Source of the DNA: Cacajao melanocephalus
Lineage: Eukaryota > Chordata > Mammalia > Primates > Pitheciidae
Direction of reading: 5' to 3'
Length of the DNA: 64,000 nt
Assembly: GCA_963573385.1 (NCBI GenBank)
Contig: CAUYLG010075613.1
Span: 123,412 to 187,411, forward strand
Shown here: piece by piece, positions 23,319 through 35,003 of the stretch
Numbering within the stretch: position 1 is the first letter of the stretch
Layout of the letters: every line of letters begins with the position of its first letter
Translations under genes and position numbers: made by a program
The notes under the pieces: model-generated
What the model was told of the DNA's origin: nothing
The model's database searches: none
Seen by the model: only the letters and a program-made list of their open reading frames with translations

Positions 23319-25794
23319 GTGTGCACAACACTTGATTAGTCTGTCCTTCCTTCAATTCTCCCAGCCCTCTGTTCATCTTCCCTACCAACACTTTTTAACA
23401 TTCTATGATAATTGCATTTTCAAATGTTAACTTTTCCCAGCAATGTATTAAGGCCACAGGTGTGGGGCTGTACATTAAAATGTCTACCACCACTTTGGCA
23501 AGACCAGGCCCACAGACAAAGCTATGTGCAATGAACAAATGAAGGAATGAGCATATTTAAATGGTCACTCCCCAAACAATGCAAAATGCCTCCACCTCTG
23601 ATCAACACATTAATGCTGTCTGCAAAATTTATTGAGGAATTAAACATTGCATCAACATATTATCACTTTTACCAATTTACATGTATACTGGCATATTTAA
23701 ATGGTAATAAACTAATCACCTAAGAAGAGGTCTGTAGTTGTATTTATAATAGCATTATCTATTGGTAATCTATGTCCAAAAGTAACTGAAGGTCTAAGTC
23801 AAAATTAATTTTACAAGCTAGAGTTTAAGCAAAGAGGAACTAGAACTTCCCTAAGATGAGATAATTATTCATCAGTAGGAGAAGAAATTAAGTGACATGA
23901 GAAAACTGTTACAAATACTTTGGCTGCTGCAGCAGAGTGGTTTAAATAGAAAGTCAGGGTGTGGGGCTAGTCTGATGGTATTTGGGAACTGCTGTGACTC
24001 TTAAAAAAAAACAGGTTATGATTAATTTTTGCTTCCTTTGGAAAGAAAAGTTTTAACAAAGCCAATATTTTATCCGTATGGATTTTTAATTACACATCCA
24101 TTGACTAGGCTAAAAACTATGCAAACTGCAAAAATAAAAACTTTTCTTGAGGTAATCTGAAATGAATTTAGCAATTTCTGGTAACAAAAAAGAAAGCTTA
24201 TAGGGTTCTAGGCCGTTGCAGGCATAATCATAATTGGAAGAAACAAGCAAAAGTCAACATAATAAAATAAAAGTAAGGAAAGTCTGTTGCTGTCATCCTC
24301 ACTTCATGATTGATGGGAAAGGCCCATCCAAGAGTTCACTTAAATGTGCAGAAGGGCAGGATGCTGAGGAACGGCTGGTGTCGCCACACCTGGAACCCAT
24401 CCTAGCTGTTCTAAACAGGAAGGGGCAGAGGGGTCAGTGCGGTCAAAAATGATGGGAAGAGCAGGATGGCCAATAAGAGGAAAGCTTTGGAGGCGATAAA
24501 TAAACAGCCTGATAACGAGACAGATGGAGGAGGGGCTGCACAAATAATCACAAGAAAGGCAGAAGGGGCATGAGAGGCGTGGGGTAGAGAGTAGGGTTTG
24601 CAGAGAATGTCTCCATTCAGAGCTGGGGAGCTCCAGCACTGTGGCATGCAGACCTGGGAGCTTGTGGGAGCAGGAGAAGCCAGGCATGGCGATGAGGCAT
24701 GAACAGAGGGTTCTCTAGGGCTGAAAGGAGAAAAGACGGGTCCCCCACACTTCCAGTCAGTGTTTCTCCCCAGAAATGCATGGGATGCTGCAAATACCTT
24801 GATTCGATAAATGGCTGGGTGTGGCAACACGCAGAGGCTCTAAGTGGGAATGAGAGAACGTTCTGATGAAACGTCACCCAAGGACTGATACTCAAATCCA
24901 ACTTAACACTAGGAAAGCAACATAACTTAGTGGGAACTCAGTGTGCCCATTGTGAAAAGAGAGCTGGGTGTGTCTTCTCACCCTAAAGTGTATTCAAGTT
25001 CAGCTCTAGTCGCTGCCCAGAATCAAATGTTGCTAAGTTTGAATTGCTGTATGAAATACGCTTTCAAAACAGATGTGTCCTTCAAAGGCAACTCTGGTTA
25101 AACTCACTGCCTCTCGGAGTTTTAGTTCTCCGCACCCAGCACGGTTGCTTTTACAAAAGGCTCTGGAGTTCTAGCCAAAGCAAAATCAATCAGCAAGATT
25201 AAAAAAAAATCAAACAAATGAAGTAGAATTCTATTTAGTATTGAATATGCATAAAGTTTTGCGAACCTAGTAGTATTTTCTCATTGCTCTCTGCTGGGTC
25301 TTGGGTGGTCATTGGGTCTCCCCAGTTCTGTGCCAGCTGGTTCATTATCTCTAAGTCTGACAGCTCCAGGGACACAGGGTGGGTGTGTCCGGTGCACATG
25401 GTGCATGATCTAGCTACATTCTTCCCGAATTTTGAGTCTCCACCCTGGACCTTCTTTCCTGAAGTGAAGCATGGCTTCAGCCTATACATGCAGAGTAAGA
25501 TTTCTGTAAACTAATTAACAACACATTTCTATTGTGACACTTGGTGGCAATATATGCCACAATAACATTTGATCATTAACAAGCAATATCCAGGTTTTTC
25601 TGGGGAAAGAAGCAAATGTGGAAAGAAGCCATCTATGCAGTAAACAGGTACTAATTAATTGGACCTCAGTAAAGGAAAAACTCCAAATTAATGAATGCAT
25701 GTCATGCATTAATATCAACAACAAAAGTTACTATTTAGGCATCAGATAAAATTGCTACAGTGTTGGATGCATAAATTTATCCGTATCCCACACA
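23319..25794. other. Unassigned stretch
   Basis: About 2.5 kb of mainly AT-rich DNA without a recognised repeat. Frames at 24340-24901 occur on the minus strand in three phases, lack ATG/splice support and have Ser/Pro/Leu-rich composition typical of noise. Confidence 0.45.
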
Positions 25795-25965
25795 GTAACC
25801 CATTGGGGGCATACATTTACTAAACACCCTACTTTGCAGATGAGGACGTTGAGGCCATGGAGAGGCTAAAGGTTTTATCCAAGGTCACATATGAGAAGTG
25901 GAGACACATGTCAAATCTAGACACCCCCGCATTCAAATGTCTGTGTTCCTGGCCACTGCAAAGTG
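25795..25965 (-). mobile_element. MIR SINE, minus strand
   Basis: Reverse-complement MIR order is visible: TTTGCAGATGAGGACGTTGA, GGCCATGGAGAGGCTAAAGG, TATCCAAGGTCACATATGAG, then a GCATTCAAATGTCTGTGTTC segment in place of the B-box text. Diverged, as expected for age. Confidence 0.75.
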
Positions 25966-26197
25966 CATTTTTCTCATCATTTCAGCCCCCTGAGGAGGTA
26001 CATTCTCACCTAAGCCAATCTGGAGAAGTTCCTAAAGCTGGTGTTGGATTTGGCTCATGCCTTTGCAAACTCCAGCATGTGGGTGAACTTTCAACCTCTC
26101 TCACCAGTTGTTCTTTAATATTGAGGAAGTCCTAAAGGAAAAAGCAAAATTTAAACTGTCTAAGCTTTTGATCTTGAATGAAACCAGGTGAGAAGTG

Positions 26198-26224
<27 letters not shown>
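26198..26224. repeat. Poly-T homopolymer, 27 T
   Basis: Uninterrupted T-run with no Alu or L1 body beside it. It could be the tail of an unrecognised minus-strand retroposed sequence starting at 26225. Length is probably polymorphic. Confidence 0.9.
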
Positions 26225-26229
<5 letters not shown>

Positions 26230-28079
26230 TGTCTGTTTATAAGCTTGCTGCTTCCTGTTATCTTCCAGTTCTTTCTCCAGTTGATCCTTCTTCTCAATCT
26301 CAGATTGTGGTTCAGTGCCACCCACGGTTAAAGGGCAAATACTGTCCTCATTCCTCATTTTGGGTTTCTTTTCAAACCATGGCACTCTCTCATTTCCCTG
26401 TGTGGCCAGCCTTCTTTAAGGGGTACCTGTGTCCCCAGGTCACTCTCCCAGCCTCTCCCCAGCTCCCTTTGGCTTCAGGTCCACCACCTCTCAGGCTCTG
26501 CTCTGAAGGCTCGAGTGGAGGCTGAGGCTGCCCCCTCCTTGGCCTCTCCTTCCTCAGGGTCATTTGCAACTTCCCAGGGGTCTGTCCCTGGCTAGTTTGG
26601 TTCTGAGCTCTCCTGGGCTCTCCTTCCCTCAACAATCACATAGAGTCTGATGATTACCCAGTTCTAGAGCCCCCAGATGTCCAGCTCCTGTTCCCTCACC
26701 TTGTAATTCCCCAGACCCTGATGCTCACAGTATCCAAAACCAGCCCCAACCCCATGTTCCCCAGGCCTGTGCCTGACCCTGAATTTCTGGCTATTGCCCA
26801 TGCCAAATGCTGGGAGTTGTCTCTATCTCTCTCTTTCCCTGAATCCTGTCCTCAGTAAAAGCTGAGGTTCTTCTGTTTCCCGGAGTTTTCTCAATGTTTT
26901 CTGCCCTCATTTCCTTTCTCCTATCCATCTCCCTGTTTAGATGACCTTTGTCCATTATGAAACCCCCTTAAAGGCTTGCCTGGCTCTTGGTTTTCTTCTC
27001 CCCAGCCTGTGCCTCTGTCTTTGGTTAGAATAGTTCTTTACCTGAAACACAGAGATGGTCCTTAGAGGGGCTTCTGGTTCCCCATGGCCACCAGATGGTG
27101 AGCGGTTCTTCAGCACCGCTCTCTGGCCACCGCCTCCTCTCTTGGCTCCATCCCCCAATGCTCTGGTTTATTCCTGGGTGTGATCCCAGCTAACAGCTTC
27201 TCTTTCCCCAGACCTAGCTCAGTGCCTATGAGCCTGTGAGTGTCTCCTCTTTCTACCATCACTTGAGAGAGACCTCCACTGGAAGCACGTCCCAGACCAC
27301 TTGGGGTTGCGTTCTTCACTCTTCCTATTTGAACATCCCCCTAGTATATCCTCTATCACCTGGAGTTAGGATCGTCTCAGCTGGCTCTCTGGCTGCAGTG
27401 AGCCACAAGGGCAGGTGCTGCATCTTATTCCTTCCTTACCCATGCCCCAGCAGCACACGTGCTACGGCCACAGATGGAGGAAGCCAGTGCTCCTTGCATC
27501 CACAAACGAAGGTTTTGATGCTGCCCATGCTGATTTACCACTCTCAAATCCAACACCGTCTGAGCTTGATTCCTTTTTGCACCTACTTCCTGCCCTGTTT
27601 CTTACCGGCCAACACACAGGAGGGAAAACCCCACATCTTCTAACAGCAAAGGCTAGAAGTCCTGTGGAAACAAGCCTTGATGGCTTGTCTCCCATTCTCC
27701 CAGCTGACTCTTCTTTCTCTGATATGTTCAGTTGAGTTGAATAATATTCAGATTCTAACCAAGAAGCCAAAAGGTCAACCACATCCATCTTCAGATGACA
27801 TCTGCTGAGAATTTCGCTATCACCTAATGGGGACAAAACACGTGAGGATGGGTGCACTTGGGATGATGACATAAAAATGCTAAACCAGTGGCGGGAACAG
27901 CTGCACACAAGGTCTAGTTTGGTATTTCAAGCTAACGTGATTTGTGGTCCTCTGGAGGGGGCAGTCACCATGCACCAGATGCTTTCAAGGCTGCTGCAAA
28001 GCCCAAGGCGTGGGCACCAGGGCCCTAGGAGAGGCCATGGCACACGGGCAGGTCACACCTGGGGGCCTTGCTGCCTTTT
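26225..28079. other. CT-rich unassigned stretch
   Basis: Pyrimidine-rich on the plus strand, about 50% GC. Phrases around 26640-26900 and 27380-27440 recall ancient L2 LINE 3' sequence, but not strongly enough to call. Overlapping frames on both strands (27236-27908) lack coding evidence. Confidence 0.35.
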
Positions 28080-28440
28080 TTATTTAATTTATAAACAATA
28101 TAATTTATTTCTCAGCTTTCTGGAGGCTGAGAAGTCCAAGATCAATGAGCCAGGCAATTCAGTGTCTAGTGAGGGCTGCTGTCAGCTTCCAAGATGAAGC
28201 TTTGCAGCTGCATCCTCTGGAGGGAGCCATCATTATGTCCTCACATGGCTGAAGGTAAGAGGAAAAAAAGGAATGAAAAGCATATGAAGCCTCTTTTATC
28301 AAGGCCCTAATCTCTTTCACCAGGAAGGAATGTTATGACTTAATCATCTCCTGAAGGCCGCATCTTAATACTATTATTGGATTGAGAATTAACATTCAAT
28401 GTGAATTTTGGAGAGACACAAACATCCAAACCGTATCTCT
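28080..28440 (-). mobile_element. MLT1-type MaLR LTR, minus strand
   Basis: Reverse complement of an MLT1 LTR: AATTTATTTCTCAGCTTTCT, GGAGGCTGAGAAGTCCAAGA, AGTGAGGGCTGCTGTCAGCT, TGCATCCTCTGGAGGGAGCC, TATGTCCTCACATGGCTGAA and a closing GAGACACAAACATCCAAACC. Solo LTR, subfamily unresolved. Confidence 0.8.
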
Positions 28441-29124
28441 GCCCATGGCCACCATGGGTACATGTTATACGGGGAACACCTCTCATCCTGAGGATGCTCC
28501 TGGAAGGTACATACTTGGCTCCCAACCTTCCCTGTGGTTCCTTGCTGTGTGGAGGAGGAATAGGCCCCACATGACCCGCTAAGGAGGCCTGGGCCAGGCA
28601 TGAGCTCAAGAGGCTGGCTCTGTGCTCCCCATGCTTGGCTCCCACTTAGCTTTTGGTGGGGAATGAAGAGCACCTTTTCCCAGGTAGAGAGCTTAGCTGT
28701 CCTCAGCCACCAAGCTTCTAAAGGAAAGGGGAAGAAGGGTGCAAAGAGGAGAAAACTGAGTTTTCCTGCTGCACAACTCTCTGTGCAGCAAGAAGCCCTA
28801 CAGCCTCTCCTCTGGGCTTTGTGCATGGCTGCTTATGTGCTGGGTGACAGTGGCATCCTCTCTCTGTGTGGTTAAAGCCAAAGATAGGAGAAGGTGGCGG
28901 AGAGGCAGTCCCTCTGGGAGGCACACACTGGTCTGGTTTTCCCTCTGGTCAGCCCTTCACTTACTACCTGTGTTAATTACCTTTGAGGGTCTCTGGAATA
29001 GTTGAGTCCTTCAAAACAACCACATCACAGCCAGTAAAAATATTTTTGTGTCCAATCCTTAGCACATATCAGTGAGTCTCTCTGTATGAAACCATGCTGG
29101 TTTATGCAATGGATATTGGTAAAG
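28441..29124. other. Unassigned stretch
   Basis: Mixed-composition sequence between the MLT1 and an LTR-like block. Frames at 28389-28875 run on both strands over the same bases. Nothing recognised. Confidence 0.4.
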
Positions 29125-29755
29125 ATTCTCCTGGACCAAATTAGACTGAGGCTCCTCAGAGCCCTCTTTGACCTTGGCCCTTGCCCTTGTGGGGCCTGTA
29201 GAGACAGCCCAGTGTGGTCGGAATCCTATTAAGCCAGTTTGGTGAGAATCCCCTCCCTCTGATGTTGGATCACCCTTGCTGTCTGCTCACCCTGGCCTGT
29301 CTTCAGCAAAAATCCTATGAAGTTGGTTTAGCAAGATCTCCCCACTCTTAATACCTCTTCTTGGTAATTGTCCACCCACTGATGCCTCACTCCACTCCTG
29401 GCTGTTGATCCCCACTTCACTGGGTTTGTGGCTGAGCCCCATCTCTCTCTCCCATGATAATAGTTATGACACCTATTGCAATAGTCCTGAGTATTCAGGA
29501 CTACTTTCTTACCATTTTAACCAAACCAGAAACAAATCTCTATTTAACTGCATAGTAACATCTCCACAGATGGCTTTTGTGGGTTTTGTTTGTTAGGAAA
29601 CTGCTCCGTTGTCATCACGACTGTGTTACCAAACCCGTTTGACCACAGGCATCTGACCTCAAGGGCATAGACTTGTTAGAAACGATTTTTCTTCCTGTTG
29701 TTGTGCGTAGCTATGTCATTGTTTCAGCTCCCTGCGTACAATTTTATAAATAAAA
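29125..29755 (+). mobile_element. Possible LTR with internal direct repeat
   Basis: A block with two related segments, AATCCTATTAAGCCAGTTTG near 29222 and AATCCTATGAAGTTGGTTTA near 29310, about 88 bp apart. Both run into AGATCTCCCC/GAATCCCC text followed by pyrimidine-rich sequence. It ends near an AATAAA at about 29748. Repeated U3 blocks and a terminal poly(A) signal are common in ERV LTRs, but I cannot name a family and the ends are uncertain. Confidence 0.35.
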
Positions 29756-30084
29756 TGTAGATGAAGATACAATTTTCATAGAGGGTCTCAGGTCCTTTTC
29801 TAAATCAGAGAGGTGGGTGACAAATAGAGGGCAAGTCAGGTCCCTGCACACAGAGGAAGTAAGGCCACCAGCACAGAGTGTGTGGGTGAGTCCGTGTTCT
29901 GGAGCAGCAAGAATATTCCTTCTTCCCCTCCCATTTTACCTACTCATTTTCAGTTACAATAGATGTCAATCGAATTTACCATTTAAATGTAAAAGTCTTG
30001 CTTATCTTTGCATTTTACAGTAAATTATTTTTAAAAATAAGTTAGGATAATACAAAATATTTCTCCAACTCAAGGCTGCCCCCT

Positions 30085-30125
30085 CACACATACAGATGTA
30101 CACACACACACATAAGCACAAAGCA
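30085..30125. repeat. CA-rich microsatellite
   Basis: Short interrupted CA tract (ACACACACACACATAAGCAC) in AT-rich DNA. Confidence 0.75.
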
Positions 30126-30620
30126 AAAATCATCCCTTTTTTTTGTAAAAGTTGGAGAAGTAAGTCTTTTGCTCCAAATTCTACTTGGAAATTATTTGTA
30201 ACAGGATGGGAAGCTTTAAGTTTGAGTTGCAGTATTCTTAAATTGATAACATTAGGTGGTTATTTTTTTAGCACCTTTCATCATGTAGAAATTAAGAGAA
30301 TATAGAGTTAGAAATAGAAAGCAAAAACTTGGAGTTAATGCAAAGATATACAGTTGAAGCATTTATTTGAATAACTCCAGTAAAAACCATCTCTTGAGAA
30401 AGATGATATTGCTCTTCTGAAGGTTGTAGCTGAATTTCCTATAACACTTTTAAATTCACCTGGGGAACTCTTAAATAAATAGATTGAAGACTGACTTCCC
30501 TTGGAAGTTCTGACTTAATAGGATTTTCATTTTTCAAAGAAGACTCTCTAATGATTGTGACGATTGGATGAGTTTGGCTGCCACTGGCCCAGACAAGTTC
30601 ACGACTGCGCCATGAAACTG
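30126..30620. other. Unassigned AT-rich stretch
   Basis: No repeat family recognised. Minus-strand frame 30439-30849 crosses the MADE1-like remnant on its right and is not credible as coding sequence. Confidence 0.4.
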
Positions 30621-30678
30621 TTAGGTCGGCGAAAAAGCAACTGTGGCTTTTAAAAGTCACGGCAAAAACTACCAACCT
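30621..30678 (+). mobile_element. MADE1-like mariner miniature element, degenerate
   Basis: TTAGGTCGGCGAAAAAGCAA at the left and GGCAAAAACTACCAACCT at the right correspond to the two inverted ends of the 80-bp MADE1 palindrome (TTAGGTTGGTGCAAAAGTAA and its complement). About 20 bp of the centre is missing and the arms carry several substitutions. MADE1 derives from Hsmar1, known in anthropoid primates. Non-coding, moved only by transposase supplied elsewhere. Confidence 0.75.
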
Positions 30679-31049
30679 GATATTTCCATAGTCATGGCTA
30701 AATGTGTTATTCTGCTTCTCATAGACTTGAATGCAGGTCGGAATTATGAAATACTGGGCATTTACAGTCTCCATATATCTTAGAGACTCTGAAGACAATA
30801 CAGACCAGTGGTTTTCAAATGACGCCTCACTCAAGAGGGCAGAAACCATCGTGAACTTGTGGAGGGTGACAAAGGCAGCTCAGAAGGACTAAGGCTTCCC
30901 TGTTATGAGGTCTGAAAAGGAGAGCATCCCACAGTTGTGTATCTTTGTAACATATTTCCACGTAGATTTCCTTCGAATAAAAGATTTCCTGGCTTTAAAA
31001 AATCTTTGACAGCAATCATCATCCAGACTGGTGTTCCTCAATCCATGTG

Positions 31050-31160
31050 AAAATGCAGCCTTGGATTCAATGGGTCTCAGCGAGGGTAGATAATCCACAT
31101 TTTCTGCAGCCCCCCAGGTGACCTTGCCACTACTGATCCAGGAACCACAGTTTGAATAGT
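31050..31160 (+). mobile_element. MER5A-like hAT-Charlie fragment, plus strand
   Basis: Matches the right half of MER5A in order: ATTCAATGGGTCTCAGCGAG, ATCCACATTTTCTGCAGCCC, CCCAGGTGACCTTGCCACTA and CTGATCCAGGAACCACAGTT, ending in TTTGAATAG. A possible left end, CAGTGGTTTTCAAATGAC, lies at about 30807 on the same strand, with unrelated or unalignable sequence between. Confidence 0.65.
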
Positions 31161-31171
31161 TAGAATCTAGA

Positions 31172-31475
31172 CCAGTGCTACGGAATAGAAAGAATGCAAA
31201 CCACACATGTAATTGCAAATATTTCGGTAGTCCCAGGGGAAAAGTAAAGACAGAAAATAGTGCAACTATTTTAATAGACTTCATGAAACCCAATTCATTT
31301 AACATGTTATCAAGTGAACACGTAATCAATGAAAAATACACCACAGCAGTATTTTTGTTTCGTTTATTCTAAGTCTTTGAAATCTGGTGGGTCAGTTACG
31401 TTGAAGGCACACCTCCATGTGGATCGCTGTATTTCAAGTGTCCAGTGGCCACGTGCTGTACCCTACTGAAAAGTG
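31172..31475 (+). mobile_element. hAT-Charlie MITE, MER58-like (name tentative)
   Basis: Starts CCAGTGCTACGGAATAGAAA and carries ATGCAAACCACACATGTAAT, CAAGTGAACACGTAATCAAT, CTAAGTCTTTGAAATCTGGT and ATTTCAAGTGTCCAGTGGCC, closing with a diverged right end near 31475. This is the layout of the CAGTGCTGTCCAATAGAA non-autonomous hAT family. Cut-and-paste fossil without coding capacity. Confidence 0.6.
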
Positions 31476-31890
31476 AGGTGGTAGCCCAAGCACTGATCCC
31501 ACGTTTAAATCATTTTCATTGATGTTTCAATACGGTGTTTTCAGTCACTTCTCAAACATTCCTAAATAACAGGAAACGTTATCTTCTTAAGTTGTCAGTT
31601 TATCTTCAGTCAGCGTTCTTAATTATTTCTCCCTATTTAGGCCAAAATTCCTCATTGTGTCTTCCATTCATTCCTCCTAATTCTAACTCTTAGAAGTGCA
31701 TAGAACTAAGCGAATCTGTTTTCCACAAAATATTTATTCGTAGTGGGAGTCGTCTTTTTCCCGCTTTCTTGAGCTTCCTCAGATCTTGTCTTATGTTACA
31801 AAGTTCTAATTTCTTTCCTCTGACTTGTTTTTAAGTTGTTATTTTTGCCTCTTTTTAATTGAAATATTTCTTGGCGTCTTTTACACTCAG

Positions 31891-32232
31891 AATATAGGAT
31901 CAAGCACCACATTCGAGCTGCTCCCTGACCAGTACATCATTTCTTTCAGCAATGATTCTGTCAATACAATCTGGGACAGATCAACACTTGTTAGAGCAAT
32001 GACCCATGGGGACACCTTTATCTCAGCATCAAGGAGCACCCTGAGTGCATACACCCATGGACCACCTGGACTATACTCATTGCTACACCACAAGGACATT
32101 CTGGATGCAGGTTTCATCATCCATGGAAATCATTATTACATCAAGCCTTATGCCATGCAAAAATGTGAACAGCATTACCTCAATGCCCACATTCAAGTGA
32201 TGGCAAATTCCAGATTGGCCTTGAGCCAATAA
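31891..32232 (+). other. Unassigned protein-like open segment
   Basis: A 114-codon frame opens directly after a splice-acceptor-like site (TCTTTTACACTCAG, AG at 31889-31890) and ends at a TAA at 32230-32232. The peptide is not low-complexity and includes FELLPDQYIISFSNDSVNTI and LYSLLHHKDILDAGFIIHG. GC content is visibly higher than in the flanks. The frame also extends left to a TTG at 31825, but that part reads through the pyrimidine tract. I do not recognise the family. No poly(A) signal follows within several hundred bases. It could be an exon of an unknown gene, a pseudogene relic or chance. Confidence 0.2.
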
Positions 32233-32954
32233 CCCACATCCTTCAGGAAGTATCTTTCAATAGTCTTTGGACCAGTAAGGCATCTCAATTACATTAGTAT
32301 GCCATCTGTGGGTCTTCCTTACGTCTAGAAGAAAAGAACATCATATTTGCAAGCACATTGCTGACATTCATTATATCTATGCTGTTTTTCTTATCTATAA
32401 ATCAGTAATTTTGTCCCAAAAGAAGTTCACCCAACCTGTGTTTGTGAGGAGCCTAGCTGGACACCAGGCATAGCCACCCCTTTACTTCCTGCTTCTGGGC
32501 TGTCCCATTTACCTCTGACCCAGGTTGACGTTCACCTTCCTTTGAATTGAGTCAGAACTGTACTTGCTCCTCTGAGTTATCCTGTCTCTATGCTACCCCC
32601 TGGCTGCTCAAAGTCCCTTGTAACATAACCTCAATGCCCTTCATAAGTTATTTTAGGATTCCAACATGTAATTTGTTCAGGTCAAAACGTAAGACGTCAT
32701 TTACAGATTGAAAGGTCTCCTCTTCCAAACCTTTTACCTAACTTGGACTTCAATTCCCTGTTCCAATAATTATTTGATCTACGTTTTCCAGTCCAAAATA
32801 TGTTTAACTTCAAGAAAGAATTTGAGGGCATATTAGAAACAGAGGAATTTGGTGTGTTAATCATCTATATATGAATAAGGAGAGCTATCAACAATAACCA
32901 ATGAGTGGAGTTTCTTTCTTTCCACTGTTTTCTTGGTCCTTCTTCCTAGTCCAT

Positions 32955-33100
32955 GAGTTAATTTAACAAACATTTTAATGAGTGGTAATTATGTGGTAAA
33001 AACTGTTCTAATCACTAGGGACACAGAAATGAAGAAAATCAACATGGTCCCTTACTCCAAAAACGTAAATGCTACTGGACTGTCAGCCTCCTGGGAAGCA
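32955..33100 (+). repeat. Ancient mammalian repeat fragment, family uncertain
   Basis: AACAAACATTTTAATGAGTG, GTGGTAAAAACTGTTCTAAT and CACTAGGGACACAGAAATGA follow the common mammalian-wide motif AACAAATATTTATTGAGCAC with the ATGTGCCAGGCACTGTTCTA block after it. Name not assigned. Confidence 0.45.
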
Positions 33101-34624
33101 GAGCGTGCTATGTTCTGGTCCAAGATTCTAGGGATTATTGAGTAATTACCACAGAAATGGGGAGTTTTTAGTACTTTCTTTACTCCACATTTGCTAACAA
33201 CCCCAAAATAATGTTAATGATATACCACAGGGCGGTTTTCTCATCTACATTATGGCCCAATGCATGCTATCTTCTTGTGTATTTACTTGCTGTAGATAGA
33301 AACAGGGAGGTGAGTTACTGGAAGACATCCATGGAAAGAAAGCATCATTCTTCATTTGCATTAGATACCTCTTGGTTTACTAAGATTTGGGTCCCTTTGA
33401 ATCTAAGGCTAAGGAGACTAGATGAAATGGTCAGCTTCATGATGTTAGCCTTTGACTCTTATATCCACTATGGCCCCCTTAGTTAAGTTTGAAATTTGTG
33501 GTTTGGAGATGGTTATTTTGTCATTTCGCAGATACTATATAATAAATTCATATTTTAAAAATGTGTTTTCAAATCACATTTGATATACACACAAAATGCA
33601 ATATAAGATCAAAAATTATGTAACAGCTATCAAAGGCCCCTTTGACCATCTGTGTTTTTTCTTTTTGGATGTTTCTTTACAATTTATAGAATAAACATTC
33701 CTGAAATAGGGATGGGGACACAGACCTTCCAAGATGGCTAATTTTACTGGGTTGCTTATTAATTAAAATAAGATTTTCTGAAAATTTTGTGACTACATGA
33801 CTTCAAGTTATATGCCAGTTGGTCGTTCTATGAATTCAATGACAATTAAAATCCTATTCCAGGTTACAATTTTATAAAGCAGAATGTTATATAATTCAAG
33901 AGATCACAAAATCACTCACTGAATAATTAATATGCCAGTATCACTCACAAAAGAATAGCACCTATTGTACCTTTCCTCGTATTACAGATGAGAAAACCTC
34001 TATGTGGTGTATTAATATTTTGGAAGGAAATTAGGAAATATGGAGTAAATAAAGAAGGAAAAAGATTGATTATTTTCTTTAAAAATAGTTTTCAATGGTC
34101 TTGCTTTCATATATGTGACATGTTTTATTTTTTAAAAGTCATGTTGGCCTTTCTAAAAATGCAGTGCTCTGCATTGTGGTTATAACACAAAAAGGTGTTA
34201 TGTGGGTGGATGCAAACATTTCAACATTCGGATTATGTGTAGTGCTGTGATCCTATGCCAAACTCAATCATATCATTTATTTCAAAGTAATGTCTAGAGA
34301 GGGGCCCAGCAGGGAGTATGGCTTCCCCTGACTTTGCTGGAAAGACTCCATGGACCGATGCAGGGGGCTGGCTGGTCAAAGACAACTGGAGTGTTTGCTA
34401 AGGATGTAGTCTATGGCCTACCTTTTTTTGAAAGTGAGGGGATCACCAGAGCCTTATGGCTGCAGATGATGGGCAAGAGGGGAGACAGAAAAAATTATAA
34501 AGGACAGAACACTCAAATTTGGAATGTAAGCAAATTTAGAAAGAAACCAGAGTTATAGGCTTGGTTAACAGAGACAAGATTCCCATAAAGTTTGACTTTT
34601 TACCATCTGTGAATGCTTCAAAGT
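33101..34624. other. Unassigned AT-rich stretch
   Basis: No confident element. A short MIR-like patch (TATTACAGATGAGAAAACCT) sits near 33980. No credible gene. Confidence 0.4.
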
Positions 34625-34735
34625 GTGTATGTATGCATGTATGTGTGTGTCTAGCAGGGTTGAAAAATATATATATATATATACACATATATACACACAT
34701 ACACACCCACACATATACATACGTACATACACATC
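34625..34735. repeat. Compound TG/TA/CA microsatellite
   Basis: A TGTA/TG tract (about 34625-34650) is followed by (TA)n from about 34667 and by CA/TACA text to 34735. The purine-pyrimidine alternation explains the Tyr/Ile/His-rich frames on both strands. Confidence 0.85.
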
Positions 34736-34949
34736 ATAGATTTATGTGAGTGCATTATGTTCAAAGGCTTGTTTGCTGTGAGAAGCATTGTATAGAACAC
34801 AACATTCTTTTCAGAATTTAGTATATTGATGGCTTGAAATAACACACAACACATCCACAGAAAATAACTACTGCTTGTCTACATGGTTCTATTTTCGGCA
34901 AGTGCCCTTTGCATTACTGTGAAGATATGTCTAGTTAGTGTTTCCAGGA

Positions 34950-35003
34950 AGAGAGACACAGAGAGAGTGAGAAAGAATGAAAGAGAGACAGAGACAGAGA
35001 GAA
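34950..35003. repeat. GA-rich low-complexity tract
   Basis: Degenerate (GAGA)n/(GAAA)n sequence such as AGAGAGACACAGAGAGAGTG. Polypurine on the plus strand; produces an Arg/Glu-rich frame that is not coding. Confidence 0.75.

Noticed and set aside
23551..23705. Repeated GCATATTTAAATGG at two places
   Set aside because: Only 14 AT-rich bases match and flanks are unrelated; plausible by chance.
26101..26385. 94-residue minus-strand frame with a lysine run
   Set aside because: The lysine run is the 27-T homopolymer, and the remainder has no support.
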